A stretch of 64,000 bases of DNA from Gottfriedia acidiceleris. Its GTDB lineage: Bacteria; Bacillota; Bacilli; Bacillales; Bacillaceae_G. The notes under the pieces were generated by a model. That model had not been told where the DNA came from and made no database searches. It saw nothing but the letters and a program-made list of their open reading frames with translations. The stretch lies in contig NZ_CP096034.1 in the NCBI RefSeq assembly GCF_023115465.1, forward strand, positions 1,116,001-1,180,000. The letters run 5' to 3'. A program made the position numbers and the translations under genes. Below, one piece after another: positions 19,072-28,883 of the stretch. Each line of letters begins with the position of its first letter. The first letter of the stretch is position 1.

Positions 19072-19755
19072 ATGGAACAGAGGCAACAATATGTTACAAT
19101 AAAAGGAACGAAAGATGGTCTAACACTGCACCTCGATGATACATGTTCTTTTCAAATTTTAGTAGATGAAATTGAAGAAAGACTGTCTACCCACTTGTTT
19201 GAGAGCAATGATCGTCCTTTACTTGCAGTTCGTTTAAAAATAGGAAATCGTTTTTTATCTCCCGAACAAGATGAAATTATTCGTTCAATTGTTCGCAAAA
19301 AGAATAATCTTGTGGTTGAAACAATCGAAAGTAATGTGATTTCGAAGCAAGAAGCTATTGAATGGATGAAAAGGGAGGAAATTGTACCTATTTGTAGAAT
19401 GGTAAGATCCGGTCAGATTCTCCAAGTGAAAGGTGATTTACTGTTAATCGGTGATGTTAACCCAGGTGGAACTGTTATTGCGGGTGGAAATATCTTTATT
19501 ATGGGTGCACTAAGAGGTACTGCTCATGCCGGTTTTAATGGTAATAAGGAGGCAGTTATTGCGGCATCAATAATGAGACCAATGCAGTTGAGAATTTGCA
19601 GCATAATGAACAGAGCACCGGATCATTATGGTGATGAAGGCAATGAGATGGAATGCGCGTATATAAACGAAGACAGCCAAATCATTGTCGATCGCATACA
19701 ATTTCTGACTCATCTTAGACCTAGTTTGACAAGGTTAGAAAGGGGCATGATGTAA
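19072..19755 (+). CDS. minC: Septum site-determining protein MinC
   Basis: FtsZ-assembly inhibitor that prevents polar division. The 227 residues comprise an N-terminal FtsZ-interacting domain (about 1-100) and a C-terminal beta-helical domain (about 105-215) with [19 protein letters not shown], which binds MinD. minD starts 2 bases after the stop, implying coupled translation. The ATG follows GGGGTGA. Confidence 0.97.
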   Translation: MEQRQQYVTIKGTKDGLTLHLDDTCSFQILVDEIEERLSTHLFESNDRPLLAVRLKIGNRFLSPEQDEIIRSIVRKKNNLVVETIESNVISKQEAIEWMKREEIVPICRMVRSGQILQVKGDLLLIGDVNPGGTVIAGGNIFIMGALRGTAHAGFNGNKEAVIAASIMRPMQLRICSIMNRAPDHYGDEGNEMECAYINEDSQIIVDRIQFLTHLRPSLTRLERGMM

Positions 19756-19757
19756 CT

Positions 19758-20552
19758 GTGGGAGAGGCTATAGTAATTACATCTGGTAAAGGTGGAGTTG
19801 GTAAAACAACTACATCAGCAAATTTAGGAACAGCATTAGCGATGTTTGGAAAAAAAGTGTGCTTAATTGACACTGATATCGGCCTACGTAACTTAGACGT
19901 TGTCATGGGATTAGAAAACCGCATCGTCTATGATTTAGTGGACGTTGTTGAAGGTCGCTGTAAAACGCATCAGGCATTAATAAAGGATAAGCGTTTTGAA
20001 TGCTTATATTTATTACCTGCTGCACAAACAAGCGATAAAACTGCTGTTTCTCCTGAACAAATGAGAGAGCTTGTTGATGAATTAAAAAAAGACTATGATT
20101 ATATATTAATAGACTGCCCTGCTGGTATTGAGCAAGGATATAAAAATGCAGTAGCAGGTGCAGATAAAGCGATCGTTGTCACAACTCCTGAAGTTTCTTC
20201 AATTCGTGATGCAGATCGTATTATTGGATTATTGGATCAAGAGGATATTGAGCCTCCTAAACTAGTAATCAATCGTATTAGAAGTCATATGATGGAAAAT
20301 AGAGATAGCTTAGATGTTGATGAAATTACTTCAATGTTAGCTGTAGATTTAATTGGTATTGTCCAAGATGATGAAAGCGTTATTAAGGCAACCAATAGTG
20401 GTGAACCTGTAGCAATGAATCCAAATTCAAAAGCTTCTATTGCATATAGAAATATTGCTAGAAGAGTGCTCGGGGAATCTGTACCATTACAATCATTAGA
20501 AACTGAAAAGAGTATTTTCTTTAAAGTGAAAAAATTATTTGGTATCCGATAA
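19758..20552 (+). CDS. minD: Septum site-determining ATPase MinD
   Basis: Membrane-binding ParA/MinD ATPase that recruits MinC. The 264 residues show the deviant Walker A GKGGVGKTT (K11, K16), DTDIGLRNLD and a C-terminal amphipathic membrane-targeting helix KSIFFKVKKLFGIR. The start is GTG, tightly coupled to minC. A terminator overlaps the stop codon, ending the mre-min cluster. Confidence 0.98.
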   Translation: MGEAIVITSGKGGVGKTTTSANLGTALAMFGKKVCLIDTDIGLRNLDVVMGLENRIVYDLVDVVEGRCKTHQALIKDKRFECLYLLPAAQTSDKTAVSPEQMRELVDELKKDYDYILIDCPAGIEQGYKNAVAGADKAIVVTTPEVSSIRDADRIIGLLDQEDIEPPKLVINRIRSHMMENRDSLDVDEITSMLAVDLIGIVQDDESVIKATNSGEPVAMNPNSKASIAYRNIARRVLGESVPLQSLETEKSIFFKVKKLFGIR

Positions 20553-20579
20553 CACTTCGTAAAATACGAAGTGTTTTTC
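20551..20579 (+). terminator. Intrinsic terminator after minD
   Basis: Arms AACACTTCGT / ACGAAGTGTT with a short A-rich loop, followed by TTTCTTTTTTT. Confidence 0.9.
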
Positions 20580-20655
20580 TTTTTTTCGATCTTTCGAATG
20601 TCCTCTTTAATCACTTCCAAAATCCTAATCCTTTGTCCACTTTTCAAATTATCTA

Positions 20656-20686
20656 CACATAAGTTGTCCTACCCATTCATATAAAT
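20656..20686 (+). promoter_or_regulatory. Candidate sigma-E promoter of spoIVFAB
   Basis: ACATA (ATA at 20659) and CATATAAAT (20678) separated by 16 bases. The spoIVF operon is sigma-E-dependent in B. subtilis, and this spacing is shared with the safA candidate. Confidence 0.6.
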
Positions 20687-20718
20687 TAATTAACTAGTTT
20701 GCGAGGAGAGGTGACACT

Positions 20719-21489
20719 TTGAGTAAGCGCGTAGATGATATTAGAAAGCGGATCGCTAAACGGCGTGAACAAGAAGAAAAATGGGGAAATCCGAATCAAT
20801 TGATGAGCAAATTTCCGGTAAAAGAAGTGCAAAATACTGAGGGCGGATACACTTATACTTATGATGATTTAGTCGAAGAGCAAGGTAAGAAAATAATGAA
20901 TAACTCTAACTTTATGTTTAGAAGTTTATTATGCGCAATTATTGTACTAGCTTTAGCTATCATCTTAAAAAGTAACTCACCTATGGCATCTCAAGTTCGG
21001 CATGGTCTATCACAAGTTTATGAAAGTGAATTTCAATTTGCTTCATTACAAAAATGGTATGAAGATCGGTTTGGAAGTCCAATTGCTTTTTTACCGCAAT
21101 TAAATGATCAAAAACAGAATGTTGGAAATGATAATTATGCTGTTCCTGCAAGTGGTAAAGTACTGCAAAGTTTTAAAACGGACGGCCAAGGGATATTGAT
21201 TCAAACTGAAGCTAACCAAAAAGTAGAGTCAATCAAAAAAGGGCGAGTACTTTTTGTAGGAAAGAAAGATAATTTAGGAAATACAGTCATTATTCAACAC
21301 GCCGATGGTTCAGAATCTTGGTACGGAAAATTAGGAACAACTAACGTAAAAATTTATGACGAAGTGGATAGTAAAAAGGTTATCGGAACGGTATCATCCA
21401 ATGATGAAGGGAATCTAGGTACGTATTATTTTGCAATTAAAATGGGGGAAAAATTTATTGATCCGAAACAGGTGATTTCATTTGAATAA
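20719..21489 (+). CDS. spoIVFA: Stage IV sporulation protein FA, inhibitor/anchor of SpoIVFB
   Basis: Holds SpoIVFB and BofA in the outer forespore membrane and keeps the protease inactive until a forespore signal. The 256 residues have a cytoplasmic N-terminus, one membrane helix (about 74-92, FRSLLCAIIVLALAIIL) and a C-terminal LytM/M23-like domain (about 145-255) that lacks an evident HxH zinc set. The TTG start follows GAGGAGAGGTGA. It overlaps spoIVFB by 8 bases, so translation is coupled. BofC, another member of this checkpoint, is encoded at 39847. Confidence 0.95.
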   Translation: MSKRVDDIRKRIAKRREQEEKWGNPNQLMSKFPVKEVQNTEGGYTYTYDDLVEEQGKKIMNNSNFMFRSLLCAIIVLALAIILKSNSPMASQVRHGLSQVYESEFQFASLQKWYEDRFGSPIAFLPQLNDQKQNVGNDNYAVPASGKVLQSFKTDGQGILIQTEANQKVESIKKGRVLFVGKKDNLGNTVIIQHADGSESWYGKLGTTNVKIYDEVDSKKVIGTVSSNDEGNLGTYYFAIKMGEKFIDPKQVISFE

Positions 21490-22342
21490 ATGGCTAATTC
21501 TTCCTTCCAAAATTTCTGTTCATCCACTATATTTATTAATCGCTTGTATAGGTATTATGACAGCTAATTTTTGGTCAGTATTGTTTGTATCAATTATTAT
21601 TTTCTGCCACGAATTAGGTCACGCCATTGCTGCTACTTCGTTTAATTGGAGAATAAATAAAATTACACTACTTCCATTTGGGGGAGTTGTGGATCTTGAT
21701 GAACATGGAAATCGACCAACTTACGAGGAGTTTATTGTTACAATCTCTGGCCCCATTCAACATTTAACTTTATATATAATCGCTAACTTCCTATTACAAA
21801 TGAATTTAATGCCTGAAAACCTTTATACACTTTTTATCAATTACAATCTTAGTATTCTTTGTTTTAATTTATTACCAATATGGCCATTAGACGGTGGGAA
21901 ATTAATCTATCAGTTATTTTCATTGATTTTTCCGTTTGTTAGAGCTCATATATATAGCCTGTACTCATCATTTGTATTTTTATTATTATCCTCATTACTT
22001 ACGATCATAATACAGCCTATGAATATTACAATTTGGGTTTGTCTATTATTTTTAATCGTTTCATTATGGGGAGAATGGAAAAATAGGCATTTTGTTGTTA
22101 TACGATTTTTAATGGAACGGTTTTATGGAAACAAACAATATATCCAAAAAATCAAATCGATCTCCTTGAATAAAGAAACAAAATTATTTCAAGTTTTTTC
22201 TAACTTTCAAAAAGGATATAAATACAACGTCGTTTTTTCTCTTGATAAAAAAAACCAACAAATGTTAGATGAAAATGAATTATTACATGCGTACTTTACT
22301 GAGAAGAAAGCAACCTATTCGCTTGAAGAACTAATTAGTTAG
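21482..22342 (+). CDS. spoIVFB: SpoIVFB intramembrane metalloprotease (pro-sigma-K processing)
   Basis: Site-2-protease-family enzyme that cleaves pro-sigma-K in the mother cell. The 286 residues contain the zinc motif HELGH (H43, E44, H47) in a membrane helix and the third ligand D137 in LPIWPLDGGK, at the same positions as in B. subtilis. About six membrane helices precede a C-terminal cytoplasmic region (about 200-286) that in the family resembles a CBS domain. The only good start is TTG inside the spoIVFA end. Confidence 0.97.
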   Translation: MNKWLILPSKISVHPLYLLIACIGIMTANFWSVLFVSIIIFCHELGHAIAATSFNWRINKITLLPFGGVVDLDEHGNRPTYEEFIVTISGPIQHLTLYIIANFLLQMNLMPENLYTLFINYNLSILCFNLLPIWPLDGGKLIYQLFSLIFPFVRAHIYSLYSSFVFLLLSSLLTIIIQPMNITIWVCLLFLIVSLWGEWKNRHFVVIRFLMERFYGNKQYIQKIKSISLNKETKLFQVFSNFQKGYKYNVVFSLDKKNQQMLDENELLHAYFTEKKATYSLEELIS

Positions 22343-22413
22343 TTAAATGCTTGCTTTCAAAATTTTATCGCTTATGGGGAACTTAACCCCTTGAAAAATG
22401 ATATAGTTTGCAC

Positions 22414-22445
22414 AAAAAAATGGTCTCAACGTGAGGCCATTTTTT
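22414..22445 (+). terminator. Intrinsic terminator after spoIVFAB
   Basis: Arms AAAAAATGGTCTCA / TGAGGCCATTTTTT (one G-U pair) around a three-base loop. The 3' arm plus T tract (22431-22446) is repeated at 22947-22962, beyond the dispersed element. Confidence 0.9.
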
Positions 22446-22451
22446 ACATGC

Positions 22452-22946
22452 TGTTGAAAAATTACCTTGTCAATTAATTATCAAATTTTCGTAAAAGGAG
22501 TAGAGTGATGTTGATTTCCATTACAGGATGCTCGCTTTCCATGGGGCGAGATTCTTTAGCCTCCTCGGCAAGCCTGCGGGGTCTCAGCCTTCCCGCTTAT
22601 CCCATAGGAGTCGAGCATCCCTCCATTCCAATCAACTTATTCATCAAAAAATGTCTGAGATAAACCCTAATCAAAAAGCCTTTACTTAGAGTAATATAAG
22701 TTTAATCAGATTGTAGATCAATTAATATTGAACATTTATTAAATTAAACAATCGAATTTGTTTTCTAAAAAAAGCTCATAATATTTTTAACTTCTAAAAA
22801 AATCATTTCTATTGAAATAATGAAATTGGTCAAACATACTAACAGTTAAAACCATTAAAAGGATTATAAAAAAATGCTAATTTTATCATTATCTAATGTT
22901 CAATTAAAGTCCGTTATCCCTAGACGATTTTATATTTTAACACTCT
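22452..22946 (+). repeat. Terminator-associated dispersed element, copy 2
   Basis: A 495-bp element closely matching copies 1 and 3. Its left end is TGTTGAAA, its right end TTTTAACA plus CTCT, and the GC-rich palindromic core is at 22510-22636. It directly follows the spoIVFB terminator in the same orientation as the other copies. A 16-bp piece of that terminator (GTGAGGCCATTTTTTA) recurs immediately after the element. Several small indels in the AT-rich right half suggest it is older than copy 3. Confidence 0.9.
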
Positions 22947-22983
22947 GTGAGGCCATTTTTTAATTAATTTTATTCAATTCTTA

Positions 22984-23550
22984 CTATACATACCACGAGG
23001 AGTCTTTTGGAATATAGTCATAATAATACAATATAGAAGGGATCCTCTTTTGAATTTTTATATCGTTTGAAACTCGTCTGCCCCATTCATCGTCTTCTCC
23101 AAAACTGATGTTAAGAAATTTATGTGTCGAGGCAATCTTTTTTGAATAGCACATCAAATGATTTGGTTTTCGATAATAATAATTTTCATCTTCCCCATGT
23201 GCAAACTCTTTCCCATATTTACAAACCTTAGAATATTGGTTATTAAAATTTACTAAAACGTCAAATACAATACAGTCAACATTTGGTGTTTCATTGATAG
23301 CTGAGCACAATAATTCGATATAATTTGGTTCTATCCGATCATCGTCATCTATAAATACTACATAATCTCCTTTTGCTTGCTCAATTAGAACATTTCTTTT
23401 TTCACCAATGCTTCTTTTTTTATTTTCCAAAAGTACTAATATTTCAACAGGATATGTTTGACTCTGTTTATCTAATTCATTAATAATACGATTTAAATAC
23501 CCCATTCTTTCGGGGACACTTGGAATAAGAATTGATAGAATTATATCCAT
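22984..23550 (-). CDS. Small family 2 glycosyltransferase
   Basis: A 188-residue single-domain GT-A protein. It starts with the typical ILIPSVPERMGYLNRII and has the nucleotide/metal motif VVFIDDDD (residues 65-71) and a later GEDDEWGRRV acidic segment. The acceptor and product are unknown. The minus-strand ATG has ATAGGAGCG upstream. It is a lone gene, opposite in direction to its neighbours, placed between spoIVFB and the RNase G gene where B. subtilis has none, and its end lies 38 bases from repeat copy 2. This suggests an acquired gene. Confidence 0.85.
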   Translation of the reverse strand: MDIILSILIPSVPERMGYLNRIINELDKQSQTYPVEILVLLENKKRSIGEKRNVLIEQAKGDYVVFIDDDDRIEPNYIELLCSAINETPNVDCIVFDVLVNFNNQYSKVCKYGKEFAHGEDENYYYRKPNHLMCYSKKIASTHKFLNISFGEDDEWGRRVSNDIKIQKRIPSILYYYDYIPKDSSWYV

Positions 23551-23669
23551 ATAATCGCTCCTATCTAAATCAGAATTAAGTAAAAGAAAGGGTAAAAAAA
23601 CGTTTCAGTAAAGAAGAACGTAAGAGAAATCTTAATATAATATTCAATTTCTAATATTCATGTGAGTAG

Positions 23670-23687
23670 ACAAACTAATTAGTTTGT
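23670..23687. promoter_or_regulatory. Perfect 18-bp palindrome upstream of the RNase G gene
   Basis: ACAAACTAATTAGTTTGT is perfectly self-complementary and lies about 65 bases before the start, in the divergent gap with the glycosyltransferase gene. It could be an operator; the protein is unknown. Confidence 0.4.
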
Positions 23688-23750
23688 ATTAACTAGCTTT
23701 TTTCTATTTAAATGAATAAAATGTGATAGATACTATACATAGTTAGGAAG

Positions 23751-25214
23751 ATGAATTTGAAGAAAGTTATTATGAATGTAAAACATTCAGAGAAAAGAAT
23801 TGCTGTAACTGAAAATGACCAGCTAGTTGAATGGTTTTCTTCTGCAGACCAAAATACATATGTAGGGAATATATACGTAGGACAAATCCAAGAAGTAATG
23901 CCAAAATTAAATGCAATTTTTGTAAATATTGGTTTAAATAAAAATGGCTTCATGAGATTCGAAGATACAATCGAGGGTAAAGAATCTGATATCAATAAAG
24001 ACGAATTAATAAGAAAAAAGTTCCAAAAGGGACAATATATTTTAGTTCAAGTCATAAAGGATGCGTTTGATGAGAAAGGTCCTAAGCTTACAAATAATCT
24101 TGAGTTCTCTGGTGATTACGTTGTATATTTCCCTCTTACAAAACAAGTTGCTGTTTCAAATAAAATAAAAAAAGAATCGAAACGAAATAAATTATACTCA
24201 TTAGGCCGAGATTACACTAGTGAGAATGAGGGGTTAATTTTCAGATCTTCATGTGAAAATGCTGAATCAGATGTGATTTTAAATGAGTTAAAAGGCTTTC
24301 AAACATTTTATGAGTCATTAAAAAATGAAAGTTTTAAAAAAATTACTTGTGTATGGGAAGCAAATTCCTTGTTTAATAAGTTTTTTAAATTACATCCTAG
24401 AGATACAATCAGTGAATTAATCATTGACGATTTAGCTGCTTATAAAAATTATTTACCTGAAGATCTTCAAATAAGTAGTTATAGAGGAAATGAAAATATT
24501 TTTGTGGCATTTAATATTGAAGAACAAATAGAGAAATCCTTTAAACAAATTGTATGGTTAAAAAATGGTTCATTTCTATTAATCGAGCAAACTGAAGCTA
24601 TGACAGTGATCGATGTAAATACGGGTAAATTTAGCGGGAAAAATAATCGTGAAGAAACTGTTTATTTTACAAATCAATTAGCTGCAATTGAGATTGTTCG
24701 CCAATTAAGGCTTCGTGATATTGGTGGAATGATTATTATAGATTTTATAAATATGAAGTCTGTTGAACAGCAAAAAAGTATAGGCGATCAATTAAAGGAA
24801 GCCTTTAAAAATGACCGAGCATATACAAAGCTATTTGGATTTTCAGACCTTGGTTTATTTGAACTTACACGCAAAAGAACAGCTCATTCACATATTGAAG
24901 CAACACATCAAAAGTGCCCTGTGTGTAATGGTAGTGGGCTTGTAAAAAACACAGTTCAGACAGTTTTTGAGCTAGAAAGAGCGCTTTGGGAGCTCTCTAC
25001 AAGTCGTGATATTGAAGCTTTACTTGTTGAATGTAGTGAGGATGTCGCAAAAGCGTTAAATGGTGAGCAAAATAATCATGTACAAAGACTAGAAAAAGCA
25101 ATGTTTATAAAAATCGGTTTAAAAAGTATATCTTCAAAAACACCATTTTATAATATAGTTAGAACTGGTACGATCAAGGAAATAACAAGCTATTTAGAAA
25201 CAATCATTAACTGA
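23751..25214 (+). CDS. rng: Ribonuclease G (RNase E/G family)
   Basis: Endoribonuclease of the RNase E/G family, acting on rRNA precursors and mRNA 5' regions. The 487 residues have an N-terminal S1-like domain (about 35-125), the catalytic aspartates D288 (VIDVNTGKF) and D331 (IIIDFINMKS), and the zinc-link CPVC at C389/C392. The spacing of these residues matches E. coli RNase E. There is no long C-terminal scaffold, so it is RNase G-like. B. subtilis 168 lacks this gene, but several Bacillaceae carry it upstream of rplU, as here. Confidence 0.93.
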   Translation: MNLKKVIMNVKHSEKRIAVTENDQLVEWFSSADQNTYVGNIYVGQIQEVMPKLNAIFVNIGLNKNGFMRFEDTIEGKESDINKDELIRKKFQKGQYILVQVIKDAFDEKGPKLTNNLEFSGDYVVYFPLTKQVAVSNKIKKESKRNKLYSLGRDYTSENEGLIFRSSCENAESDVILNELKGFQTFYESLKNESFKKITCVWEANSLFNKFFKLHPRDTISELIIDDLAAYKNYLPEDLQISSYRGNENIFVAFNIEEQIEKSFKQIVWLKNGSFLLIEQTEAMTVIDVNTGKFSGKNNREETVYFTNQLAAIEIVRQLRLRDIGGMIIIDFINMKSVEQQKSIGDQLKEAFKNDRAYTKLFGFSDLGLFELTRKRTAHSHIEATHQKCPVCNGSGLVKNTVQTVFELERALWELSTSRDIEALLVECSEDVAKALNGEQNNHVQRLEKAMFIKIGLKSISSKTPFYNIVRTGTIKEITSYLETIIN

Positions 25215-25222
25215 AGTAGTTG

Positions 25223-25251
25223 TTGACATTCGACATGCGTCATGGTAACAT
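25223..25251 (+). promoter_or_regulatory. Strong sigma-A promoter of rplU-prp-rpmA
   Basis: Perfect -35 TTGACA, a 17-base spacer ending in TGG, and -10 TAACAT. It lies directly before the L21 leader. Confidence 0.88.
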
Positions 25252-25257
25252 CATAAT

Positions 25258-25356
25258 GTTATTGTTTGTAGCGCACCCGTGCTACAACCGCGCATAATAG
25301 GTATTAAATTGCTATTTTTAGCATGCCTATTGGTGGCGAGTCTTAGACTATTGAGG
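25258..25356 (+). ncRNA. L21 leader RNA (autoregulatory 5' leader)
   Basis: The leader contains a hairpin GTAGCGCA...TGCTAC and a second long stem formed by AATAGGTATTAAATTGCT and AGCATGCCTATT, ending just before the rplU binding site GAGGAGG. This matches the position and style of the Firmicutes L21 leader, thought to let L21 or a partner repress its own operon. I assign it by position and structure, without a covariance search. Confidence 0.75.
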
Positions 25357-25366
25357 AGGTGCAATT

Positions 25367-25675
25367 ATGTACGCAATTATTGAAACTGGTGGTAAACAAA
25401 TCAAAGTTGAAGAAGGTCAAGCAATCTACATCGAAAAACTTGATACTAACGCAGGTGAAACTGTAACATTCGACAAAGTTTTATTCGTAGGTGGCGAAAA
25501 CATCAAAGTTGGTAGCCCAACTGTTGAAGGAGCTACTGTAACTGCAAAAGTTGAAAAGAACGGTAAAGCTAAAAAGATTCTTGTATTCAAATACAAATCT
25601 AAAAAGAACTACCGTCGTAAGCAAGGTCATCGTCAACCTTACACTAAAGTTGTTATCGAAAAAATCAACGCTTAA
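25367..25675 (+). CDS. rplU: 50S ribosomal protein L21
   Basis: A 102-residue protein matching L21 throughout: [18 protein letters not shown] at the start and the RNA-binding [18 protein letters not shown] near the end. It is the first gene of the rplU-prp-rpmA operon. Codon use is biased as expected for a highly expressed gene. Confidence 0.99.
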   Translation: MYAIIETGGKQIKVEEGQAIYIEKLDTNAGETVTFDKVLFVGGENIKVGSPTVEGATVTAKVEKNGKAKKILVFKYKSKKNYRRKQGHRQPYTKVVIEKINA

Positions 25676-25684
25676 TTTTAAGTA

Positions 25685-26020
25685 ATGACTAAAATAACAA
25701 TTGAACGTTTAAAAGATGGACGTATAGGTTCCTTTAAAATAAGTGGACATGCATTTTTTTCTGATGCTGGGACTGACATTGTTTGTGCCGGTATATCAGC
25801 AGTTTCAGTAGGAACTGTAAATGCTTTGGAAGCAATTTGCCGTATAGATTCGGAATTAAATACAGTGATTGATGAAAAGAAAGGTTTCTTGAAGTATCAA
25901 TTACCGATTGATTTAAATGAAGATAATATGCAAAAAGCGCAACTTATCCTTGAAGCGATGATCGTATCTTTACAAACTATCGCTGCAAGTTACGGTGACT
26001 ATGTCACTATAAACGAGTAA
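25685..26020 (+). CDS. prp: Ribosomal processing cysteine protease Prp
   Basis: A 111-residue YsxB/Prp protease. The catalytic pair is H22 ([10 protein letters not shown]) and C34 ([13 protein letters not shown]). It removes the N-terminal extension of L27, encoded next in the operon; the L27 here has the expected extension. It starts 9 bases after rplU, with a weak site, so translation is probably coupled. Confidence 0.95.
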   Translation: MTKITIERLKDGRIGSFKISGHAFFSDAGTDIVCAGISAVSVGTVNALEAICRIDSELNTVIDEKKGFLKYQLPIDLNEDNMQKAQLILEAMIVSLQTIAASYGDYVTINE

Positions 26021-26036
26021 AACAGGAGGTGTAACC

Positions 26037-26327
26037 ATGTTAAAATTAAATCTTCAGTTATTTGCTTCTAAAAAGGGAGTAGGTTCTACAAAAAACGGTC
26101 GTGACTCAATGTCAAAACGTCTTGGCGCTAAACGTGCTGATGGACAATTCGTAACTGGTGGTTCAATTCTTTACCGTCAACGCGGCACTAAGATTTATCC
26201 AGGTGTAAACGTTGGTCGTGGTGGAGATGATACATTATTTGCGAAGGTTGATGGCGTAGTTAAATTCGAACGTTTAGGCCGTGACCGCAAACAAGTAAGT
26301 GTATACCCTGTAGCTCAAGAAGCTTAA
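26037..26327 (+). CDS. rpmA: 50S ribosomal protein L27 with cleavable N-terminal extension
   Basis: L27 (96 residues) starting [18 protein letters not shown]. The LNLQLFA segment is the Prp recognition extension typical of Firmicutes; cleavage near residues 9-10 exposes the functional N-terminus that reaches the peptidyl-transferase centre. A strong AGGAGGTG site precedes the ATG. Confidence 0.99.
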   Translation: MLKLNLQLFASKKGVGSTKNGRDSMSKRLGAKRADGQFVTGGSILYRQRGTKIYPGVNVGRGGDDTLFAKVDGVVKFERLGRDRKQVSVYPVAQEA

Positions 26328-26339
26328 GAAACTAACTTA

Positions 26340-26370
26340 GAAACTCTAACCTTTTAGGTTAGAGTTTTTC
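26340..26370 (+). terminator. Intrinsic terminator after rpmA
   Basis: Arms AAACTCTAACCT / AGGTTAGAGTTT around TTT, followed by a T run. Confidence 0.92.
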
Positions 26371-26459
26371 TGTACTTAAGACATTTTTATTTAATAATAA
26401 TTGCTTTTCAACATAGAAAAAGGTGTTGTAAGAGCAACCTCTCAAACAATATGCTCCAA

Positions 26460-26537
26460 AGACTCGGCATTTTACAAGCTACACACTAGTTTGAGACTAT
26501 CAAAATGATCAATCAAAATGCCGAGTCTAACTTTTTT
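26460..26537 (+). terminator. Second long hairpin with T tract upstream of spo0B
   Basis: Fourteen-base perfect arms AGACTCGGCATTTT / AAAATGCCGAGTCT enclose a 41-base loop and are followed by AACTTTTTTA. It could end a short untranslated RNA from the 26371-26459 interval or be an attenuator before spo0B. No ORF of note lies before it. Confidence 0.65.
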
Positions 26538-26580
26538 ATTACCTTCATAAATAATACCAAAAAACCTATAGGAGAATACA

Positions 26581-27123
26581 ATGCAGGAGAAATGGGACGT
26601 TCTAGAGGTATTAAGACATTCACGTCATGATTGGTTAAATCGAATTCAATTAATAAAAGGATACATGGCCACAGGTCAATCCGACCAACTAGAAGAAACG
26701 ATTACGAAAATTGTAGCTGATTCTTTAAATGAAGCTAAAATTTGTTCGTTACAAATTCCAGAGTTTGCAGAATTTATCATTACCTATAACTGGAAGCCTC
26801 GTACAATTGTACTAGATTATGAAATTTTAGGGGAACCTTGTTCGCTTAAAAATTTAGACGAAGTGATGACAGGATGGATTCAAAATTTTTTAGAAAAACT
26901 AGAATCTTGGGTACATATTTATGAGGAGAATTTTGTTAGTTTAACAATTGAAATAAATGATAAAACAGTTAGTTTCTTTTTTGACTTCAGAGGTAAACTA
27001 ACAAAGAAAGAAGATATGTTGAAGTGGATTGTTTCATCATCAAATGACAGCTCAAAAATTAGAATGATGTCATATTTTTGTGAGACAGAAGAGTGCAGTA
27101 TCGAATTTAAAATGGAAAAATAA
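26581..27123 (+). CDS. spo0B: Sporulation initiation phosphotransferase Spo0B
   Basis: Relays phosphate from Spo0F to Spo0A in the sporulation phosphorelay. The 180-residue protein carries the histidine motif LRHSRHDWLNRIQLIKGYM near its N-terminus; the phosphorylated residue by alignment is H16. The N-terminal helical hairpin is followed by a degenerate kinase-like domain. The ATG follows ATAGGAG. It lies next to obg, as in B. subtilis. Confidence 0.95.
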   Translation: MQEKWDVLEVLRHSRHDWLNRIQLIKGYMATGQSDQLEETITKIVADSLNEAKICSLQIPEFAEFIITYNWKPRTIVLDYEILGEPCSLKNLDEVMTGWIQNFLEKLESWVHIYEENFVSLTIEINDKTVSFFFDFRGKLTKKEDMLKWIVSSSNDSSKIRMMSYFCETEECSIEFKMEK

Positions 27124-28425
<1,302 letters not shown>

Positions 28426-28436
28426 TAATTTCTGTA

Positions 28437-28467
28437 TAAAAAGAGGGTCCTGGGCACCCTCTTTTTT
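28437..28467 (+). terminator. Intrinsic terminator after obg
   Basis: Arms AAAAGAGGGT / ACCCTCTTTT with loop CCTGGGC and a T run. Confidence 0.9.
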
Positions 28468-28883
28468 ATTTATTCGGAAAATCACAATTGAAATTGTCAA
28501 AATTGCAATTAAAATTCGAGAATGGCAATTAAACTTAACAAAACTACAAATAAATTTCCAAGAATCGCAAATGAGATAAAGTTTTACCCATACTAGTAAA
28601 GGTATTATGACTTCACATTGTACAAAAATAAGATCCTTTAAATGGGAAAGGAGCAATTTTATTCCTAATTCGACTTGAGAATTGATGAAAGCTTGCTGAA
28701 ATGATCATAACAAGATTGAAAACATCAACTACAATTTAAAGTCTGACTGAGATACCCCTGTTCTAGATACCCCTGTTCTACATAAAAAAAGGATGCCCAT
28801 ATGTCCCTTACCACATGAGACAACCCCTTATTGGTTAATCAAAGAAATCTACTATCACCTTTTTCAATCTTTTAAACCTTCAC
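28468..28883. other. Non-coding interval between obg and nadR
   Basis: About 415 bases without a gene. The first part holds several A-rich units resembling GAATGGCAATTAAA (for example at about 28520), which also occur near 58598. Two exact copies of a 15-base unit, GATACCCCTGTTCTA, lie in tandem at 28751-28780. No clear terminator for nadR was found. Confidence 0.55.
28751..28780 (+). repeat. Tandem 15-bp direct repeat
   Basis: Two exact adjacent copies of GATACCCCTGTTCTA. It is probably a slippage duplication in non-coding DNA; the copy number may vary between strains. Confidence 0.9.
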
